Origin: Planctomycetota bacterium
GTDB lineage: Bacteria; Planctomycetota; Planctomycetia; Isosphaerales; Isosphaeraceae
NCBI GenBank assembly: GCA_021777685.1
Contig: JAJYDH010000131.1
Span: forward strand, 1 to 13,160
Direction of reading: 5' to 3'
Length of the DNA: 13,160 bases
The translations under genes were made by a program, and so were the position numbers. Under the pieces are notes generated by a model. That model saw nothing but the letters and a program-made list of their open reading frames with translations, ran no database searches and was not told the origin of the DNA. This document shows, in pieces, positions 6,867 through 13,160 of this stretch; position 1 is the first letter of the stretch, and the number at the start of each line of letters is the position of its first letter.

Positions 6867-7214
6867 CTGACCCCAAATCCCGCCGAATCCTGGTCTTAAC
6901 TCGGGTAATGGCCCAGTTGCGCCCCCCGGGAATCCACGCCTTGTCACGTCTCGCGATACACACACTCTCCGGCTCGTGATGGATTCCAGGGTGGTGCGAG
7001 AAGCGGCGAATTTTCACCACGGAGTTCGCGGAGGACGCGGAGAGACAGCAACTTGATCAGTCTCTCTCCATCAGTCCTGTTTGGATTCTCCGCGGTGCAA
7101 TTCCTGGCCTTCCGTGTTGGTTTCGAGGCACCACCCCGGAATCCATCGCGAGGCCGCCATTGATATTTTTGCTCGGACTGCTTTGATCGGCAGACCCTGC
7201 CGCCTCGCCGGCCT
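6867..7214. other. Gene-free stretch between tRNA-His and opcA
   Basis: About 350 bases with no credible coding frame on either strand. It is less GC-rich than the genes. It contains GGAATCCA (6929-6936) and its reverse complement (6980-6987), and the inverted-repeat element described separately. Part of it (CACCACGGAG...CGCGGAGGACGCGGAGAGA, about 7014-7045) resembles the CACGGAG-rich intergenic sequence dispersed in many planctomycete and related genomes, as far as I remember. No clear terminator follows the tRNA. Confidence 0.7.
6973..7152. repeat. 180-base element with imperfect inverted-repeat ends
   Basis: The left arm (6973-7000) and right arm (7125-7152) are reverse complements over 23 of the 25 innermost-aligned bases; both contain GGAATCCAT or its complement and CACCACCC or its complement. 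Inside, GAGAGAC (7040-7046) and GTCTCTC (7060-7066) form a perfect central hairpin, and CACGGAG-like words lie on both halves. The layout is that of a small non-coding palindromic or MITE-like element. No protein is encoded and I could not identify target-site duplications. Confidence 0.6.
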
Positions 7215-8363
7215 TCAGCGGGGGAGAGGCCCCGCGCCCAGGAGCCAGAGGGCGTGGGGCAGGGCCCTGGCGAAGGGGGGGTCGAGCCGGGCGGATTCGA
7301 GCGCGGCGGTGACGCGGTCGGGCGCGAGCAATTCGGGCGAGAGGACGATCCGGGGCAGGGCGCAGGCGCTCGGCGACGAGACGTTGACGCGGACCCGGGG
7401 CGAGCCGGGCTCGGGCCGGGCGAGGTGATAGGTGTCGTCGCCGCGGGTCGCCAGGTTGACGCCGAGGATCTGGGCGGCGCCGGCGTCCTTCGACCCGGCG
7501 GCGTGGATCGCGACCTTGACCTCGCCGGCCGGGGAGCGGAACGTCGCCTCCAGCCGGCCCGGCCCGGCTTCGAGGCGGTCGACCGGGGTCCAGCCGAGCT
7601 GGCCGGCGAGCCAGGCGACCAGCCAGGCGGCGATCCTGGGCGTCCTCGGCTCGCCGGGCACGATCGCGGAGACCTCGACCGAGGCGAGCTTCGAGAGCAT
7701 CGCGAGCGGGTCTCGGCAGTCGAAGAACTGCGCGACCAGCTCGCGCCAGCGGGTGATCCCGAACCAGGCGGTGTCGCGGGCGAAGGGGTTGGTCGACGGG
7801 TCGAGGCCGATCCGGATGGCCTCGGGCTCGGCGAGCGGGTCGGGCAGGTCGAGGATCAGCCTCGAACATTCGCCGGCCAGGTCGCGGAACAGCGACTCGG
7901 TCGCGCGGGGGTCCTCGGTCCACCAGAGGACGAAGGGGAGGTTGGCCTCCAGAAGCGGCCGGACGGCGCCCGGCAGGAGGTCGACGGCGTCGGGACCGGC
8001 CCGGAGGATGATCCGCTCGGAGCAGACCTGCGGGCGGTCGGCCGAGGGGAGATGGCAGAGCGCGGCGATCTCGGCCTCGACCTTCCGGCCGGGCTGGTCG
8101 GTCCGCTTGAGCACGATCGCCCGGCTGGGGTGGCGCTCGGCGACGGTGTCGAGGGTCGCCTCCAGGCTTTCCGGGCACTTCGGGCCGGCCTCGACGACGA
8201 GGTTTGACAGGACGATCCGGGTGACGTTGGGGCTCTCCAGCTCGGGGCCGCCGGCGCGCTCGGCGGCCGGCCCCCAGAGCCGGGTCAGCTCGGCCTCGAT
8301 CTGGTTGGGGTCGACGGGGAACCCCTGACCGCTCAGGAAGGCGTCGGTCGTGGCTTCGGCCAT
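7215..8363 (-). CDS. opcA: Glucose-6-phosphate dehydrogenase assembly protein OpcA
   Basis: OpcA activates or assembles G6PDH (Zwf), the entry enzyme of the oxidative pentose phosphate pathway, as known from cyanobacteria and actinobacteria; cytosolic. The 382-residue product shows family hallmarks: NVTRIVLSNLVVEA (46-59), RHPSRAIVL (78-86), LPFVLWW (142-148) and WFGITRWRELVAQFFD (200-215), followed by the RIAAWLVAWLAGQLGW segment and a C-terminal domain ending near PHALWLLG. There are no catalytic motifs. The ATG at 8363 has GGGAG about ten bases upstream. Its partner zwf is in this window in the same orientation but 2.75 kb upstream, which supports the call. It starts 47 bases after the DMP19-family gene ends. 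Confidence 0.9.
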   Translation of the reverse strand: MAEATTDAFLSGQGFPVDPNQIEAELTRLWGPAAERAGGPELESPNVTRIVLSNLVVEAGPKCPESLEATLDTVAERHPSRAIVLKRTDQPGRKVEAEIAALCHLPSADRPQVCSERIILRAGPDAVDLLPGAVRPLLEANLPFVLWWTEDPRATESLFRDLAGECSRLILDLPDPLAEPEAIRIGLDPSTNPFARDTAWFGITRWRELVAQFFDCRDPLAMLSKLASVEVSAIVPGEPRTPRIAAWLVAWLAGQLGWTPVDRLEAGPGRLEATFRSPAGEVKVAIHAAGSKDAGAAQILGVNLATRGDDTYHLARPEPGSPRVRVNVSSPSACALPRIVLSPELLAPDRVTAALESARLDPPFARALPHALWLLGAGPLPR

Positions 8364-8410
8364 GAGGTCTGATCTCCCGGGTCGGGGGCGGCGTGCGATC
8401 TGGGGGCCAT

Positions 8411-8920
8411 TCAGGCGACGATCCGGTCGCCCGCGTGTTCTTTCATGTAATCGAGCAGGAGCGCGTTGATGTTCTCGACGCGGTCGGGGCTCTGGGCGTC
8501 GACGTACCGGTTGTAGATGTCGTCGAAGGCTTCGAAGAACCTGGGGTCGCCCTCGTCGGACTGGGCGAGGTCCGCCAGCCGGGCTCCCCAATCGGCCGGC
8601 GCGACGCCCTCGGGGAACACGGCGAGGGCCTTCTCCAGGAGTTCGAGGCTGGCGTGGGCGCCGATCTCCCGGAGGGCGCGGAGGGTGGCGTTGGCGAATT
8701 CGCCCGAAGGGCCGGAGAGGAACTGGCGGAACCCCCCTTTGACGACCTCGCCCTCGAAGACGCCCGCCAGGTAGACGAACGCGGCGGGCTCGGTGAGGGT
8801 CTCGATGGCCGCCCGCCGCGACTCGCCGTGCCCGACGAGCCCGTCCAGGTGATGCCAGAGGACCAGCACCGGCTCGTGCTCGGCCAGGTATTCGCCGATG
8901 GTGGCGTGGGCTTCGGGCAT
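8411..8920 (-). CDS. DMP19/DUF4375-family protein
   Basis: A 169-residue acidic soluble protein. The segment YLAGVFEGEVVKGGFRQFL (50-68) followed by SGEFANATLRALREIGA (72-88) matches the core of the DMP19 (DUF4375) family, in which G-x-V-x-x-GGF-x-Q-F/Y is the signature. The name comes from a Neisseria DNA-mimic protein that binds a repressor; most members, including this one, have no known function. Here the pattern of acidic residues in the last third (EGDPRFFEAFDDIYNRYVD) fits an acidic surface, but mimicry is inference. The ATG at 8920 has GAGG eight bases upstream. An open frame continues upstream of this ATG, but it is out of frame with the 59-residue gene there and has no family sequence. 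Confidence 0.8.
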   Translation of the reverse strand: MPEAHATIGEYLAEHEPVLVLWHHLDGLVGHGESRRAAIETLTEPAAFVYLAGVFEGEVVKGGFRQFLSGPSGEFANATLRALREIGAHASLELLEKALAVFPEGVAPADWGARLADLAQSDEGDPRFFEAFDDIYNRYVDAQSPDRVENINALLLDYMKEHAGDRIVA

Positions 8921-9005
8921 CGCGGGCACCTCGATCGGGACATGCCTCTCAAGTCGATCAGGAACCTTTGTCGACGACCGGAGCGAGGCCCGGGCCGGGA
9001 TGGGT

Positions 9006-9185
9006 TTAGACGCCGAGCGGGACGTCGACCGTGGGGACGATCCGCCTCGGCGGGAGCGTGACGTGCACATGGCCGCCCTCACGCTCTTTCTCCCGGATGT
9101 CTTCGAAGATCGCCGCGAGATCGAAACCAAACCGTTCTCCGTAGGCTTCTCGAATCCTCCGGACTTCCGCCAGGACATCATCCAT
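9006..9185 (-). CDS. Conserved small protein, 59 residues
   Basis: A short gene I read directly from the minus strand. It begins MDDVLAEVRRIREAYGERFG, continues with FDLAAIFEDIREKE and ends VDVPLGV before TAA. The pattern of an N-terminal amphipathic helix, an aromatic-D-L-x-A-I-F-x-D motif and a basic PPRRIV tail resembles a family of tiny uncharacterised proteins in cyanobacteria and planctomycetes, from memory. A strong ribosome binding site (GAGGAG, seven bases before ATG) supports it. It has no membrane segment. It precedes the DMP19-family gene by 85 bases. Possible roles include an antitoxin-like partner, but no toxin is directly attached. Confidence 0.75.
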   Translation of the reverse strand: MDDVLAEVRRIREAYGERFGFDLAAIFEDIREKEREGGHVHVTLPPRRIVPTVDVPLGV

Positions 9186-9253
9186 TCTTGATTCTCCTCG
9201 AAAGCAGTTCCTCGGGGGTGCAGATCGTCGTCGGGGTATAACCCAGAGAGCTG

Positions 9254-9718
9254 TCAGGCGGCAGCAATAAAGAATTGGGCAAGTGCTCGTCTCGTGTCTT
9301 CTTCAACCTTTTGGTTTTGCCCAAGAAAAATCACCATGAAATTCTTGGGAGTATAGTCGTCGAAGGCCGTGCATGACCGAAAAAACTCGACGACCCCCTC
9401 TATCGAATCATTCTCATGCCACGACGTCATGACGAAGCGGTCATCAGGAGGGTTGAAGTTCGGGTCTGTTTCAAGAAATGCAATGTCGATGGCATCATCC
9501 CAACTCGAGCAGCCGTGTCCGGTAGAGACGGCATAACGGCATCCCTGCCTCACGATTTCGCCGCTCAGTTCGGCACGCTCGCCCTCCGCAATGGTGGTGT
9601 CGTTGACAACGAGCATGACTACGAAATCTTCGCCAAGGAATGGCGAATGAAACTTGAAAGGTCTATTCAACGTGTCGAGCCAGACGTCAAAGTCTCCGCA
9701 TCGCACCGCATTCTCCAT
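9254..9718 (-). CDS. Uncharacterised low-GC protein (possible DUF7684-like)
   Basis: The 154-residue product has the blocks DFVVMLVVNDTTI, GCRYAVSTGHGCSSWDDAIDIAF, DDRFVMTSWHENDSIEGVVEFF and a C-terminal helix. I recall similar uncharacterised proteins under a DUF7684-type heading but cannot confirm it. It is soluble, with a short conserved Cys-rich and Trp-rich centre (CSSWDD). The coding DNA has roughly half G+C, well below the neighbours, and its codons end in A/T far more often, which points to recent transfer. The ATG at 9718 has AGAGGAGG just upstream; a second ATG at 9754 also has GGAGG, only three bases away, so a 12-residue longer form is possible. Function unknown. Confidence 0.75.
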   Translation of the reverse strand: MENAVRCGDFDVWLDTLNRPFKFHSPFLGEDFVVMLVVNDTTIAEGERAELSGEIVRQGCRYAVSTGHGCSSWDDAIDIAFLETDPNFNPPDDRFVMTSWHENDSIEGVVEFFRSCTAFDDYTPKNFMVIFLGQNQKVEEDTRRALAQFFIAAA

Positions 9719-9818
9719 TCGTCCTCCTCTGGCTTCGCCATCCTCTAAGTTCATAATCCTCCATGTCCAGACAAGTTGGTACGGGGAAGTCGATCACACA
9801 AGCCCGGATTAGATAGGT

Positions 9819-9877
9819 CATTTTGGCGAGCCTCCCTATCTCGGGATGGTCGTCTCGATGTAGACCTTGGGTTTCAT
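9819..9877 (-). pseudogene. Remnant of a PIN-domain (VapC-like) toxin start
   Basis: Five bases after the TIGR03067 stop, an ATG opens the frame MKPKVYIETTIPR, then TAG (9838-9836). The motif K-V-Y-I-E-T-T-I-P-S is the N-terminus of a common PIN-domain toxin family, normally followed by YLTARP. Downstream bases GGGAGGCTCGCC resemble the codons for that continuation with two bases missing, so a frameshift likely killed the gene. The remaining toxin body is not present in the following sequence, which runs into the low-GC gene. Short evidence, so the call is tentative. Confidence 0.45.
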
Positions 9878-9881
9878 CGGG

Positions 9882-10373
9882 TCAGGGCTTCTTCCGCTTG
9901 TACACGCAGTACAGGAAGCCCGGCTTCTTCTTGGTCGTGAACTCGACGGGCCGGTCCTCGCCGGGGTGCGAGAAGCAGAGCTTGAGGGTGTCGCCCTCGA
10001 CGTCGTAGATCCCCGGGACGGTCTGGTCGGCGTAGGGGCCGCCGAGGTCCCAGGTGTTGAGCCGCTTCGGGGCCTTCGACGGGTCGAGGGTGATGATCCC
10101 GCTCCGGAAGAACTCCCCCTCGCGGTAGAGGGTGACGCGGTCGTCCTGGTAGACGGCCGTCGAGCCCTTGAAGTCCTCGGGCTTCTGCTCCTCGCCGTCG
10201 CGCTCCATCGCGACGCATTCCCAGGTCCCCTGGAGCTTCTTGAGGTCCTCGCGCGCGGCCTGGCGAGGGGCGGGCTCGTCGGCCCTGGCCGGGGATCGAT
10301 CCGAAGACAGGAGCGAGAGGGAGAGGGCGCCGCCGATGATGGTCGAGATGGCGGGGAATCTCGCGATGTTCAT
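9882..10373 (-). CDS. Secreted TIGR03067-domain protein
   Basis: A 163-residue protein with a signal peptide: MNIARF, a hydrophobic stretch (about 7-24) and a probable cleavage after PARA (31). The mature part matches the TIGR03067 domain: LKKLQGTWECVAMERDGEE (45-63), then GIYDVEGDTLKLCFSHPG (121-138), EDRPVEF (139-145) and a closing aromatic/basic strand. The domain is lipocalin-like in pattern, was described mainly from Planctomycetes and has no known activity. It is expected in the periplasm or outside. The ATG at 10373 has GGAG eight bases upstream; the upstream in-frame ATG at 10406 would put extra residues before the signal and was not chosen. It lies 55 bases after vapC. Confidence 0.85.
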   Translation of the reverse strand: MNIARFPAISTIIGGALSLSLLSSDRSPARADEPAPRQAAREDLKKLQGTWECVAMERDGEEQKPEDFKGSTAVYQDDRVTLYREGEFFRSGIITLDPSKAPKRLNTWDLGGPYADQTVPGIYDVEGDTLKLCFSHPGEDRPVEFTTKKKPGFLYCVYKRKKP

Positions 10374-10428
10374 GGCGATGGCTCCAGACTTCACCCAGAG
10401 GGTCAATGTCGAGGGGACTGCTTGCCGT

Positions 10429-10857
10429 TCAGGTCGTCCAATCTTCCGTCGCGAGTCCTGGTACCTTCCCGAAGTCGCCCAGGTTTCGAGTCACGAGAAC
10501 GAGCTTTCGCGAGATCGCTATGGATGCGATTCGGAGGTCCATCGTCGCGACCCTGACACGCTGAGCAAGCAGGCCATCGAATGTCGCGGCCGCCGTCGGG
10601 TCGAACGCGAGGACATTGGCGGTGGAGAAGGTTCGTAGCAGCCGGTCGAACATCGCGTATCCCCGGACGATCTCAACAGGGTCGCGGGATCGGTTGATGT
10701 AAGCATTGCAGCCCAGGACTTGTTCGTGAAAGCTCACGATGGATAGGGCGATTTCCGACCTGGGTTGCTCGCCGATATTCCGAGTCAGGTTGTCAAACTC
10801 ACGGCCCGATTGGCGCTGGAGAAGGCTGATATGATCGGTGTCGAGGAGGAATCTCAC
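10429..10857 (-). CDS. VapC-like PIN-domain ribonuclease toxin
   Basis: PIN-domain toxins are Mg-dependent RNases that cut tRNA or rRNA when freed from their antitoxin. The 142 residues show LLDTDHISLL (4-13) with Asp6, an acidic Glu45 (SFHEQVLG), Asp107 in ATMDLRIASIAI (104-115), and LVTRNLGDFGKVPGLATEDW (121-140) with Asp128. These are the four conserved acidic positions of an active PIN site, so the toxin appears intact. It begins with GTG, which overlaps the antitoxin stop by four bases (GTGA), giving coupled translation of antitoxin and toxin. The substrate RNA cannot be predicted from this. Confidence 0.92.
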   Translation of the reverse strand: MRFLLDTDHISLLQRQSGREFDNLTRNIGEQPRSEIALSIVSFHEQVLGCNAYINRSRDPVEIVRGYAMFDRLLRTFSTANVLAFDPTAAATFDGLLAQRVRVATMDLRIASIAISRKLVLVTRNLGDFGKVPGLATEDWTT

Positions 10858-11066
10858 GATTCGTCGTCCTCGACCGATCGATCGGCCTTCCGGATCTCCC
10901 TTCCCAGGCGGATGACCTCGTCGAAAGCGGGCTCATCCTTGAAGGAACCGATGATTTGATCGAGCCAATCCGGGGATGGAGATCGGGAATCGAGCTCGCG
11001 TTTGATCTCGGCCACGGCGTGCTCGACCGCTTCGAGTCTCCCTTCGATGGTCAGGTTCGCGTTCAT
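10854..11066 (-). CDS. VapB-like antitoxin without a DNA-binding domain
   Basis: A 70-residue acidic protein directly upstream of the PIN toxin. Residues 1-27 form a short coiled coil (IEGRLEAVEHAVAEIKREL). The remainder, WLDQIIGSFKDEPAFDEVIRLGREIRKAD (34-62), matches the W-x-x-x-I-x-G-S-F-x-D-x-x-F-x-E-x-x-x-L-G-R-E pattern of a common antitoxin type paired with PIN toxins; it would wrap the toxin. No AbrB, ribbon-helix-helix or HTH domain is visible, so the usual autoregulation may be missing. The start at 11066 has GGGG five bases upstream. It begins 48 bases after zwf stops, so it may be co-transcribed with zwf. Confidence 0.88.
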   Translation of the reverse strand: MNANLTIEGRLEAVEHAVAEIKRELDSRSPSPDWLDQIIGSFKDEPAFDEVIRLGREIRKADRSVEDDES

Positions 11067-11114
11067 CTTAACCCCAAAAAAGTCGAGTGTTGTTGCCGTT
11101 CGAGGCGAGGCTCA

Positions 11115-12665
11115 TCACAACCGCCGCCACTCGGTCTCGGTCCCCTCCATCAGCCTGTCGGCCTCGACCGGGCCCCAGGTCCCGGCGGGGTAGGTGGGGG
11201 GCGGGGGGGCGTCGGGGGCACCCCAGGCTTCCAGGATCGGGTTGACGAACTTCCAGGCGGCTTCCACGGCGTCGGTCCGCGTATAGAGCGAAGGATCGCC
11301 GAGCAGGCAGTCCAGCAGAAGTCGCTCGTACGCCTCGGGGGGTGGGGCGGCGAAGGCGGTCCCGTAGCGGAAGTCCATCCGGACCTCCTGGAGCCGCCGC
11401 CGAGAGCCGGGGATCTTGGCCTGGAAGGCGAGGCTGGCCCCCTCGTTGGGCTGGATGCGGAGGACCAGGAGGTTGGCGCCGGCGTGGGCCTCGGTGTCGA
11501 TCTCGAAGAGGTTCGTGGGGGGCTTGCGGAACTGGATGGCGATCTCGGTGGCCCGCTTGGGCAGCCGCTTGCCGGTCCGGACGAAGAACGGGACGCCCGC
11601 CCATCGCCAGTTGTTCAGGGTCACGCGGAGGGCGACGTAGGTCTCGGTCTTCGACCCGGGCGCGACGCCTTTTTCCTCGAGATAGCCGGGGACGTCGTTC
11701 CCCTGGATCGAGCCTCCCGCGTACTGGCCGCGGACGACGTGCTGGCCGACCTCCTCGGGCTTCCAGATCGGCAGCGACTGGAGGACCTTGGCACGCTCGT
11801 TCCGGACGGCGTCGGCGCCGAGGTCGACGGGGGGCTCCATCGCGACCAGGCAGAGGAGCTGCAAGAGGTGGTTCTGGACCATGTCGCGGAGGGCGCCCGA
11901 CTTGTCGTAGTATCCCCCCCGGCCGCCGGCCATGCCCAGCTCCTCGGCGGCGGTGATCTGGACGGATTCGACGTACCGGCGGTCCCAGAGCGGCTCGAAC
12001 ATCGAGTTGCCGAACCGGAGTGCCAGGATGTTCTGGACGGTCTCCTTGCCCAGGTAGTGGTCGATCCGGTAGATCTGGTCCTCGCGCAAGATCCGCGAGA
12101 TGTCGCGGTTCAGCTCGCGGGCGCTGGCGAGGTCGTGGCCGAACGGCTTCTCGAGGATGACCCGGCTCCAGGGGCCGGAGTCGTCCTCGTAGATCAGGCC
12201 GGCCTTGCCGAGGTGCTCGACGATCACGGAGAAATACTCGGGCGAGACGGCCAGGTAGAACAGGCGGTTGCCCCGGGTCCCGTGGGCGGCGTCGATCTCC
12301 TCCAGCTTCTGCTTCAGCTTTTCGTAGCCGGCCGGCTCGTCGAAGTTGCTGGCGTTGTAGGAGATCCGGGGCGAGAAGTCGGCCCAGGAGTCCTCGAAGC
12401 CGGGGTCCTTGGGGTTGGCCAGGGATTTCTTCAGCTCGTCGCGGAACTGCTGGTCGGACCAGTCGCGGCGGGCGAAGCCGACGACGGCGCACTCGCCGGG
12501 CAGGTGGCCGCCCTGGTCGAGGTGGTACAGGGCCGGGACGAGCTTGCGGTGAGTCAGGTCGCCCGTCGCGCCGAACAGGACGATGGCGCAGGGCTCGGGG
12601 ACCTTGGCCCGGGGCAGGGCCTGACGCAGCGGATTGGCCTCGGCGATGGTCCCGAGATCGCTCAT
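11115..12665 (-). CDS. zwf: Glucose-6-phosphate 1-dehydrogenase
   Basis: Oxidises glucose-6-phosphate to 6-phosphogluconolactone with NADP+, the first step of the oxidative pentose phosphate pathway; cytosolic. The 516 residues are the full family length. Seen: the dinucleotide fold IVLFGATGDLTHRKLVPALY (28-47); ILEKPFGHDLASA (170-182) in the coenzyme/substrate region; the substrate-binding and catalytic RIDHYLGKETVQN (200-212); and the C-terminal segments FFVRTGKRLP and YERLLLDCLLGDPSLYTR. Nothing key is missing. The ATG at 12665 has GGGAG about nine bases upstream. A promoter of modest quality lies about 60 bases upstream. The matching OpcA assembly factor is encoded 2.75 kb downstream. Confidence 0.97.
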   Translation of the reverse strand: MSDLGTIAEANPLRQALPRAKVPEPCAIVLFGATGDLTHRKLVPALYHLDQGGHLPGECAVVGFARRDWSDQQFRDELKKSLANPKDPGFEDSWADFSPRISYNASNFDEPAGYEKLKQKLEEIDAAHGTRGNRLFYLAVSPEYFSVIVEHLGKAGLIYEDDSGPWSRVILEKPFGHDLASARELNRDISRILREDQIYRIDHYLGKETVQNILALRFGNSMFEPLWDRRYVESVQITAAEELGMAGGRGGYYDKSGALRDMVQNHLLQLLCLVAMEPPVDLGADAVRNERAKVLQSLPIWKPEEVGQHVVRGQYAGGSIQGNDVPGYLEEKGVAPGSKTETYVALRVTLNNWRWAGVPFFVRTGKRLPKRATEIAIQFRKPPTNLFEIDTEAHAGANLLVLRIQPNEGASLAFQAKIPGSRRRLQEVRMDFRYGTAFAAPPPEAYERLLLDCLLGDPSLYTRTDAVEAAWKFVNPILEAWGAPDAPPPPTYPAGTWGPVEADRLMEGTETEWRRL

Positions 12666-12727
12666 TCCCAGAAGCTCCCGACGGGTCTCGAAAGGGGCGA
12701 GCGAGGCCGGAAGGGCGACGCCTCCAA

Positions 12728-12756
12728 AGCTTAGGCCGGCCGATGACGCCGATCAA
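12728..12756 (-). promoter_or_regulatory. Possible zwf promoter
   Basis: TTGATC (12756-12751), 17 bases, then TAAGCT (12733-12728) on the minus strand. Transcription would start near 12721, about 55 bases before the zwf ATG. Spacing is ideal, the -10 has only three consensus bases. Confidence 0.4.
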
Positions 12757-12796
12757 GGGAGCACCACTTCGACCCCCGGCCGGGGCCGATTTTGCC

Positions 12797-12819
12797 CCCC
12801 TCTCCCCCTGGGAGAGGGG
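12797..12819. terminator. Strong GC hairpin upstream of zwf
   Basis: CCCCTCTCCC (12797-12806) and GGGAGAGGGG (12810-12819) form a perfect ten-pair stem with a three-base loop. It lies between the partial gene at the right edge and zwf. It has no long T-run in the minus direction, but the sequence following the left arm on that strand is GGCAAAATCGG. It resembles the CCCTCTCCC-type intergenic palindromes dispersed in many high-GC genomes. It may end transcription of the upstream gene. Confidence 0.5.
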
Positions 12820-12841
12820 AGGAAGAAAATGCTCCCGCACT

Positions 12842-12865
12842 CTCCCCGGCCCCGGCCTCGGGGAG
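12842..12865. terminator. Second GC hairpin upstream of zwf
   Basis: CTCCCCG (12842-12848) pairs with CGGGGAG (12859-12865) around a ten-base loop. It follows the partial gene stop (12913) by about 50 bases on the minus strand, in tandem with the stronger hairpin. Together they could separate that gene from zwf. Confidence 0.4.
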
Positions 12866-12912
12866 GCGGGCTGAGGTCGGTGATTTCGGCTCGTGATGAC
12901 CTCAAGCGGCGG

Positions 12913-13160
12913 TCAGGTCGTCGATTTCGAGCCGGCCTGGCCATCCGGGGCACCCTCCGAGGGCCGATCGGCGGCCTTCCTGGGCGGGGCCATCACCGCC
13001 GGGAAAAACGAACCCACGGCGTTGTACAGCACCCTTGGCTCGTCGGTCTCCTCGTCGTCAACTTCCGGTTCAACTTCGACTTCGGGCGACGCCTCGACGC
13101 CATTCTGCTCGGCCAGGGCGTTGACCTCGTGGAGCTGGTCCATCGCCTTGTAGAGGTTCC
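12913..13160 (-). CDS. 3' end of an unidentified gene
   Basis: The minus-strand frame is open to the window edge and ends with TGA at 12913. The visible 82 residues begin NLYKAMDQLHEVNALAEQNG, probably a helix, then a very acidic linker (ASPEVEVEPEVDDEETDEP), then VLYNAVGSFFPAVMAPP and a polar, probably disordered tail. The ATG at 13143 lacks a convincing ribosome binding site and the frame continues naturally upstream, so this is most likely the C-terminus of a longer protein. I do not recognise the family. Confidence 0.6.
   Translation of the reverse strand, partial: NLYKAMDQLHEVNALAEQNGVEASPEVEVEPEVDDEETDEPRVLYNAVGSFFPAVMAPPRKAADRPSEGAPDGQAGSKSTT

Noticed and set aside
6805..7020. A 71-codon minus-strand ORF over tRNA-His
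   Set aside because: It is the reverse complement of the tRNA (a well-known artefact peptide) plus non-coding sequence.
10956..12734. A 592-codon plus-strand frame opposite zwf
   Set aside because: Same type of antisense shadow; the minus strand holds all G6PDH motifs.

Overview
The window looks like chromosomal DNA of a high-GC planctomycete, most likely of the Isosphaera/Singulisphaera type. This rests on very GC-rich coding sequence with G/C third positions, a TIGR03067-type protein (a family first defined in Planctomycetes), an OpcA/Zwf pair, and long shadow ORFs antisense to real genes. The assignment is inferred from family content and composition; no species marker is present. Every protein gene I accept lies on the minus strand, so the gene order below is given from high to low coordinates. 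The only plus-strand gene is a tRNA-His.

Right part (13160 to about 8360): the 3' end of an unidentified gene, a stretch with two strong GC hairpins, then zwf (glucose-6-phosphate dehydrogenase). Below zwf is an accessory cluster: a VapBC-like toxin-antitoxin pair, a secreted TIGR03067 protein, a 13-codon remnant of a second PIN-type toxin, a conspicuously low-GC uncharacterised gene, a 59-residue small protein, and a DMP19/DUF4375-family protein. Then comes opcA, the partner of zwf. The two G6PDH genes, which are often neighbours, are therefore separated by about 2.75 kb of accessory material in the same orientation.

Middle (about 7214 to 4995): a 350-base gene-free stretch holding an imperfect inverted-repeat element, the tRNA-His gene with a well-formed promoter, a Gfo/Idh/MocA-family oxidoreductase, and a small extremely Asp/Glu-rich protein with its own promoter.

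Left part (4723 to 1): a probable operon of a TPR protein, purine nucleoside phosphorylase, isoleucyl-tRNA synthetase (ileS) and phosphoribosylglycinamide formyltransferase (purN, cut by the window edge). ileS and purN overlap by one base (TGATG). pnp and ileS are separated by a short AT-rich palindromic repeat. The operon joins purine salvage, purine synthesis and isoleucine charging.

The most surprising observation is an in-frame TAG at codon 259 of ileS, in an otherwise intact and conserved reading frame. One base change from TAC would explain it, so a sequencing error, a real nonsense mutation and readthrough all have to be considered. Second, the phosphorylase carries Asp at the position of the base-recognising Asn of human PNP, which may change substrate choice. 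I did not find a clearly new multi-gene system. The best candidate region for novelty is the accessory cluster between zwf and opcA.
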